From an uncultured Prevotellaceae bacterium (lineage in GTDB: Bacteria > Bacteroidota > Bacteroidia > Bacteroidales > Bacteroidaceae): a DNA stretch of 10,312 nt. The translations under genes and the position numbers were made by a program. Below are positions 6,332-10,312 of the stretch, in pieces (the first letter of the stretch is position 1; each line of letters starts with the position of its first letter). The notes beneath the pieces are model-generated. The model worked only from the letters and a program-made list of their open reading frames with translations, did not search any database and was not told where the DNA came from. The stretch is from contig CAMHPM010000033.1 in the NCBI GenBank assembly GCA_946187025.1, forward strand, positions 1 through 10,312. The letters are read 5' to 3'.

Positions 6332-7294
6332 TCAGATCCAGCCTTGCTGCCTGTACCACTCGATGGTGGCATGTACGCCTCGTGGCAGTTGCCATTGTGG
6401 GGTGTAGCCTATGGTGTCGAGCATTGGCGATATGTCGCATGTCCAGTCGCGCTGGGCCATGATGCGGTATTTGTCGCGGTTGAGGGTCGATGGGCGGTGG
6501 GTGATTCGTCCCCATGTCTCCGACAGGATGGATATGATGCGTAGCATCCAGAGTGGTGATGTGATGTGAATCACGTGGCGCACTCCGAGTTCGTGTTGCA
6601 GGAGGTCGGAGAATTGTCGCGAGCTATACACTTGTCCGTCGGTCACGTTGAATGTGCCGCATTCGATGCCGCGGTTTATGGCGGCGAAGATGGCTCCTAC
6701 GAGGTCGGCCACATACACAAAGGTGAGTTTTTGCGGTTGGAATCCCACGGCAAAATCGATGTGTCGCCTGATGGATTGTGCCATCATGAAATAGTCGCGC
6801 TCACGGGGTCCGTACACTCCTGTAGGCCTGAAGATGAGTAGTGAGGTGCCGGCAAGCAGGGATGTGGTCTGCAGCCATTTCTCGGTCTTCAGCTTGCTCT
6901 CTCCGTAGGCTGAGCCGTAGATGGCGCTGAGGCTGCTGAGATAGACCATCTGGCGTGGCAGGCGGCCGGTGTCGGCCAGTGCCTCGACCAGGTTGACGGT
7001 CGATTGATAGTTGTGGAGCATGAAGTCGGCGGGGTCCAGACACTTGGTTGCGCCTCCGGCATGTATCACGATGTCGGGGTGCAGGCCGGTAGCATTGAGT
7101 TGGGCACTCATCTGCTCCTTCGATGTGAAGTCGAGGGTGATGAACTGCAGGCCGGGTTGCTGCAACCAGCGGCGGCTTGAACCGGAGCGCAGGGTGGCCC
7201 AGGTGTTGAATCCGCCATCGAGTGCTGCCTGGCACAGATGGCTGCCTATGAATCCGGTTGCTCCGGTGATGAGTATTGTTTTTGTTTCTGACAT
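6332..7294 (-). CDS. NAD(P)-dependent epimerase/dehydratase, extended SDR family
   Basis: A 320-residue, apparently cytosolic oxidoreductase or sugar epimerase. The Rossmann nucleotide-binding motif ILITGATGFIGSHL is at residues 7-20 (GxxGxxG at 11-17). The catalytic region has YLSSLSAIYG (118-127) and the YxxxK pair in YGESK (Tyr130, Lys134), followed by the conserved FRPTGVYGPRERD (155-167). The C-terminal substrate domain ends with PQWQLPRGVHATIEWYRQQGWI, a common finish for extended SDRs. It has no signal peptide. Substrate could be a nucleotide sugar, a steroid or isoprenoid-like lipid, or another carbonyl; sequence alone does not decide. It starts 49 bp after the GH115 stop, with a copy of the 17-bp palindromic repeat between them and no promoter consensus. 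It probably works with the downstream PAP2 membrane protein, since the pair is tightly spaced, but this is inferred from context only. Confidence 0.88.
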   Translation of the reverse strand: MSETKTILITGATGFIGSHLCQAALDGGFNTWATLRSGSSRRWLQQPGLQFITLDFTSKEQMSAQLNATGLHPDIVIHAGGATKCLDPADFMLHNYQSTVNLVEALADTGRLPRQMVYLSSLSAIYGSAYGESKLKTEKWLQTTSLLAGTSLLIFRPTGVYGPRERDYFMMAQSIRRHIDFAVGFQPQKLTFVYVADLVGAIFAAINRGIECGTFNVTDGQVYSSRQFSDLLQHELGVRHVIHITSPLWMLRIISILSETWGRITHRPSTLNRDKYRIMAQRDWTCDISPMLDTIGYTPQWQLPRGVHATIEWYRQQGWI

Positions 7295-7323
7295 AGTGGT
7301 TGTGGTTGATGGGGTGTATCGTT

Positions 7324-7340
7324 GCGAGTGCGCACTCTCG
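7324..7340. repeat. Fifth, isolated copy of the 17-bp palindromic repeat core
   Basis: GCGAGTGCGCACTCTCG lies 3 bp beyond the GH115 stop codon, about 5.5 kb from the tandem array. It matches array unit 4 at 16 of 17 positions and contains the perfect palindrome GAGTGCGCACTC. Its position inside a likely operon, in the GH115-epimerase gap, mirrors the array's position just downstream of another carbohydrate-enzyme gene. Confidence 0.85.
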
Positions 7341-7343
7341 GAA

Positions 7344-9647
7344 CTACCACCAATAGAGTTGGTCGATGACCACTCCCGGGGTGAGGGCTTTTATCCGTAT
7401 CGTATGACGCGAGCGGTGGTCGGGCAGTGGCAGGGCGGCGATGCGTATAGCTTGGTTGCGCAACACGTTCTGTTTCCACTCTTCGCTGCGGTCGTAGGTC
7501 TGATATTCCAGTGTGGCTGGCTCGTGGCTGCCGATGCCGGCTTCCACTGCAACGGCTGTCCCCTCTACCGGATGTGACGGCAGCAGGTGCAGTTCGATGT
7601 ACAGGGTGTCGGCCTCTGGATCGTGGCGCACGTCAAACTCGACCGACTCGTCCTTGGCCAGGACCAGTGCGTTGGCATCATAGCCGAGTCCGGTGAGGTG
7701 GCGACTGCGTATCTTGTCAAGATTGATGCCTTGCTTCGGCTGTACAGGCCGGGCAGGATATGTGAGCGGCTGCTCCACGCGGTTGAACACGGTGAGGCGG
7801 CGCGGCTGCATGTCGAGTATTCCCGTCCAACGTGGATTGGCATTGTAGGTGCGACTGAGGCTCACGATGGAGTCGTAGGCCATGTCGCTCTCGGCTTTTG
7901 TGGCCGACAGGAACTTGATATTCATCTGTGCAGCTGCCTGTACGGGATATTTCACAAGTTGGAAGAAAGCATCGCGGCGGTCGGCCCGGACCTTGCGGTA
8001 GAGCTGTTCCACACGGTCGGAGAGCTGGCGGTAGGCCTGGATGCGGAGGTCGGCATCATGGCGTGTCCAACCCTCGATGGGACGATGTCGCGCCCAGTAG
8101 GTGCGGTCGCTCTCTTCGGTGCGGGTACCACCCATGAACTCAGGACGCCGTATGTAGGCCAGACGGTAGTATTCGCTCATGACTGCAGCCAGCTGTTTTC
8201 CCAGTTCCTTGCCAAACTCGCGACTCATAAACAGTCGTAGCTCTGCGTCTTCGTCGGGCTCGCCCCTGCCGTCATTCCATGCAAGGTCCATCCATCGTTC
8301 GATGATGTATTCGGCAGGTTTTATGTCGCCTACGTTCAGAATCCACATGCGGTCGATGCCACGGCTCAGGGCCTCGTCCATCTGCCAGCGCATGAGGTAA
8401 GGCGATGTGGTACTGAGCCAGAGGTAATCGTGGGGACGCCCCCAGTAGCTGGCATGGTAGTAGATGCCGTTGCCTCCTTTGCGGCGGCGTTCGGTGGAGT
8501 CGGGGAAGTGGCGTATGTAGCCGTAGTTGTCGTCGGTCCACATGAGGGTGACATCGTCGGGGACACGGAGCCCGTGCCTGTATATGTCGAGCACCTCCTT
8601 GTACGGCACAAACACCTGCGGCACCGATGCCAGACCCTCGTCGGAGAGTTGGAGCGTGGTAGCCAGCATACGGCGCTGGTCGTCGATTGCCATCTGGAGG
8701 TAATGCACCTTGTCGTCCATGGTGCGTGTACCCTGCATGGCCCCGTCGTGCAACCCACGCATACCTATGGTATATACAATCTCCTGGTCCTTGACATAGT
8801 CGAGACGTCTCTGCCAAAATGCCTTCACCGCCTCGCGGTTGCTGACATAGTTGTAGTCGCCCTCGCCACGCATGGGCCATTCGGTAGCTGTGGAACAAGC
8901 CATCGGCTCACAATGCGACCCCCCTATGTATATGCCGTAGCGCTCAGCCATCTCGCGGTTGCCAGGTATGGTGAAAAAGGGTTGTGAACACTCGTGCATG
9001 GCAGGCCAATAGTAGTTGGCACGCAACCGGAGCATCAGCTGAAAGATACGCTCGTTGACCTTGGGGCCGATGATGCCCTTGGCCGACGTCTTGCCATAGC
9101 GGCCGCTCAGCACATCGGCAGCCAGGTCGGGCTCTTGCCGCGTGGCCCATGGCAGGAGGCCCCAGTCTTCGTCGTTGATGAAGATGCCGCGATAACGAAC
9201 CTTGGGGAACTGACGGCTGTGGTAGCTGCTGCTGAGACGAAACACCGACAAGCGGCATGGAGTGCAGTCGGCCCACCACTCCCACGGACTGACACCCAGC
9301 AGGCGCGACACCTCGAGCAGGCCGTAAGCCAAACCGTGGGAGTCGGTGCCATAGATGTGAAGCTTGCCGTCGGTCATACCGATTCGGAACGACTCGCTAC
9401 CATCTGCAGAATCATTATTTATGTATGTAATAATTTGTGCATCAGCAGTATCGGAGGTTTCTATTAGGTCGGAGCCGAGCACACGGCGGAAATCGCCCTT
9501 CAGCATTTCCAGTGCAGAGTGGGCCACCGGCCGGCAATCGGCAGAAAACACAATGCCGACCTGCTGGCCGGCATCGATTCTGAGGTCCTGAGCCGCCAGC
9601 AGGGTGTACATACACACGAGCACGGCTGATGCAATAAAACGTGACAT
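7344..9647 (-). CDS. Secreted xylan alpha-1,2-glucuronidase, glycoside hydrolase family 115
   Basis: Members cleave alpha-1,2-linked (4-O-methyl-)glucuronic acid from xylan, including internal substituted xylose units. The 767-residue product starts with a signal peptide (MSRFIASAVLVCMYTLLAAQ, residues 1-20). An N-terminal alpha/beta domain (about 25-130) precedes the TIM-barrel. GH115 landmarks include VRYRGIFINDEDWGLLPWA (about 150-168), RANYYWPAMHE (209-219), VYTIGMRGLHDGAM (291-304), LMWTDDNYGYIRHFP (368-382), YYHASYWGRPHDYLWL (396-411) and RMWILNVGD (433-441). A helical region follows, and a C-terminal beta domain contains LPSHPVEG, RSEEWKQNVLRNQ (720-732) and the end PGVVIDQLYWW. It is slightly short for the family but appears complete. 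The frame stays open 138 codons upstream, but that stretch overlaps the preceding gene and is low-complexity; the ATG at 9647 gives the signal peptide and lies 7 bp after the previous stop. Glucuronidated glycans other than xylan are possible substrates. Confidence 0.95.
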   Translation of the reverse strand: MSRFIASAVLVCMYTLLAAQDLRIDAGQQVGIVFSADCRPVAHSALEMLKGDFRRVLGSDLIETSDTADAQIITYINNDSADGSESFRIGMTDGKLHIYGTDSHGLAYGLLEVSRLLGVSPWEWWADCTPCRLSVFRLSSSYHSRQFPKVRYRGIFINDEDWGLLPWATRQEPDLAADVLSGRYGKTSAKGIIGPKVNERIFQLMLRLRANYYWPAMHECSQPFFTIPGNREMAERYGIYIGGSHCEPMACSTATEWPMRGEGDYNYVSNREAVKAFWQRRLDYVKDQEIVYTIGMRGLHDGAMQGTRTMDDKVHYLQMAIDDQRRMLATTLQLSDEGLASVPQVFVPYKEVLDIYRHGLRVPDDVTLMWTDDNYGYIRHFPDSTERRRKGGNGIYYHASYWGRPHDYLWLSTTSPYLMRWQMDEALSRGIDRMWILNVGDIKPAEYIIERWMDLAWNDGRGEPDEDAELRLFMSREFGKELGKQLAAVMSEYYRLAYIRRPEFMGGTRTEESDRTYWARHRPIEGWTRHDADLRIQAYRQLSDRVEQLYRKVRADRRDAFFQLVKYPVQAAAQMNIKFLSATKAESDMAYDSIVSLSRTYNANPRWTGILDMQPRRLTVFNRVEQPLTYPARPVQPKQGINLDKIRSRHLTGLGYDANALVLAKDESVEFDVRHDPEADTLYIELHLLPSHPVEGTAVAVEAGIGSHEPATLEYQTYDRSEEWKQNVLRNQAIRIAALPLPDHRSRHTIRIKALTPGVVIDQLYWW

Positions 9648-9654
9648 AGGCAGA

Positions 9655-10312
9655 TTAGTTGTCTGATTTTCTCGGACGTGATCCCGGCCTCGACTGTCGG
9701 CCATCAGACCTTGAAGGTCGGTCGTCGAACTTTGAAGGCCGGCCATCGAACCTTGACGAGTGATTGTCGAACCCCCTCCTACGGTCGTCAGCCTGTTCTG
9801 CACCTCTGCCAAACCGACTCTTCCGGTCGTCAGACCTCGATGCGAATCGGTCGCCTCTTGGTTTGCGGCCATCTGGTCTTGACGACAGGGAATCATCGTT
9901 CCATGAACGCTTGTCGGACCAGGAGTTGCGGAAAGGCTTCGACTTGAAGTAGTGGTCGTCTTTGTCGTCACGGAAGTCGTTGTGACGGTCGCCCCACTTG
10001 AAGTTCTTACGATTGAGGCGCGGCCCGTCGTCGGAGAAAACATTGTCCATAGAGTCGTCATCGTCGTCGAAACGTGGACGGCGTTTACGCTCTGTGCCTT
10101 TATCGTTGTGTTCGATTTTCTTCCTTACCCAGTCGGGCAAATCGTCGCGACTCAGCAGCTCGTCGTGGTCAGTGTCATTATCCTGATGCTGCTTACGACC
10201 CTTGAAACGGAGGTTGCGTTCACGGTCGGCATCACTCTTTATATCCATACCTTCCTCACGACGTTCGCGCAGTTTACCCTCAAATACCTGGTACTTGCGC
10301 AACTCACATTCC
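9655..10312 (-). CDS. Highly charged, low-complexity protein of unknown function, probably 5' partial
   Basis: I do not recognise this protein. The frame is open to the right edge (reading ...ECELRKYQVFEGKLRERREEG), so the start may lie outside the window. Internal candidates are TTG at 10302 and ATG at 10248 (MDIKSDADRERNLRFKGRK), the latter with a purine-rich GAGGAAGG just before it. The visible 219 codons are dominated by Asp, Arg, Ser, Lys and Gly. A run of five Asp sits near 10070-10055, DLPDWVRKKIEHNDKG gives one helix-like segment, and the C-terminal half repeats DGR/DDR units, ending in four heptads (SRFDGRP, SKFDDRP, SRSDGRQ, SRPGSRP). No signal peptide or membrane segment is visible. 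This looks intrinsically disordered and could be an RNA-binding tail of a larger protein, as seen on some Bacteroidetes RNA enzymes, but that is only a guess. It stops 7 bp before the GH115 start, suggesting cotranscription. Confidence 0.65.
   Translation of the reverse strand, partial: ECELRKYQVFEGKLRERREEGMDIKSDADRERNLRFKGRKQHQDNDTDHDELLSRDDLPDWVRKKIEHNDKGTERKRRPRFDDDDDSMDNVFSDDGPRLNRKNFKWGDRHNDFRDDKDDHYFKSKPFRNSWSDKRSWNDDSLSSRPDGRKPRGDRFASRSDDRKSRFGRGAEQADDRRRGFDNHSSRFDGRPSKFDDRPSRSDGRQSRPGSRPRKSDN
9673..9756 (-). repeat. Degenerate 21-bp coding repeat (four Ser/Arg/Asp heptads)
   Basis: Four consecutive 21-bp units encode SRFDGRP, SKFDDRP, SRSDGRQ and SRPGSRP at the C terminus of the disordered protein. 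Weaker versions of the same pattern (SRPDGRK, SRSDDRK) lie further upstream in the gene. The period suggests expansion by slippage or unequal recombination within coding sequence. Confidence 0.7.

Noticed and set aside
6285..6515. N-terminal 77-residue extension of the PAP2 protein
   Set aside because: It is His/Arg/Pro-rich, overlaps the end of the epimerase gene, and the hydrophobic membrane protein begins cleanly at the ATG at 6284.
7587..8240. Plus-strand 217-codon frame within the GH115 gene
   Set aside because: It is the antisense shadow of a conserved glycoside hydrolase in GC-rich DNA.
9648..10061. N-terminal 138-residue extension of the GH115 protein
   Set aside because: It overlaps the upstream gene in another frame, is low-complexity Thr/Ser/Gly, and would bury a clear signal peptide beginning at the ATG at 9647.

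Overview
The window looks like chromosomal DNA of a plant-glycan-degrading member of Bacteroidales (Prevotella/Bacteroides-like; genus not fixed). Two start-proximal sites match the Bacteroidetes -7 promoter consensus TAnnTTTG (TACCTTTG before the glycyl-tRNA synthetase, TATCTTTG before the GH51 gene). The leaders are A/T-rich without strong Shine-Dalgarno sequences, the glycyl-tRNA synthetase is the dimeric single-chain type, and the enzyme families are typical of that order. All seven genes are on the minus strand, so transcription runs from right to left.

Layout in transcription order: (1) 10312-9655, a highly charged, low-complexity protein of unknown function, probably cut by the right edge; (2) 9647-7344, a secreted GH115 alpha-glucuronidase starting 7 bp after it; (3) 7294-6332, an extended short-chain dehydrogenase/epimerase; (4) 6284-5343, a multi-pass PAP2/AUR1-like membrane protein. 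Genes 1-4 are spaced by 7-49 bp, show no internal promoter consensus and look like one operon. (5) 5216-3246, a secreted GH51 alpha-L-arabinofuranosidase with its own promoter and a strong hairpin-plus-U-tract terminator; (6) 3149-1833, a secreted CE8 pectin methylesterase with a C-terminal Fn3-like domain and no visible promoter of its own; (7) 1494-1, glycyl-tRNA synthetase, missing only its last few codons at the left edge.

The three secreted enzymes fit hemicellulose/pectin processing: GH115 removes (4-O-methyl-)glucuronic acid side groups, GH51 removes arabinofuranose, and CE8 de-esterifies homogalacturonan. No SusC/SusD pair, sensor or transcription factor is present, so this is not a complete polysaccharide utilisation locus. 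The epimerase and PAP2 protein between the carbohydrate enzymes suggest envelope lipid or glycan work, but nothing in the sequence fixes a substrate.

The most unusual non-coding signal is a family of 17-bp near-palindromes, GCGAGTGCG(C/G)ACTCTC(A/G). Four copies form a strict 22-bp tandem array downstream of the pectin methylesterase, and a fifth lies 3 bp downstream of the GH115 stop. I see no complete novel defence or mobile system in this window.
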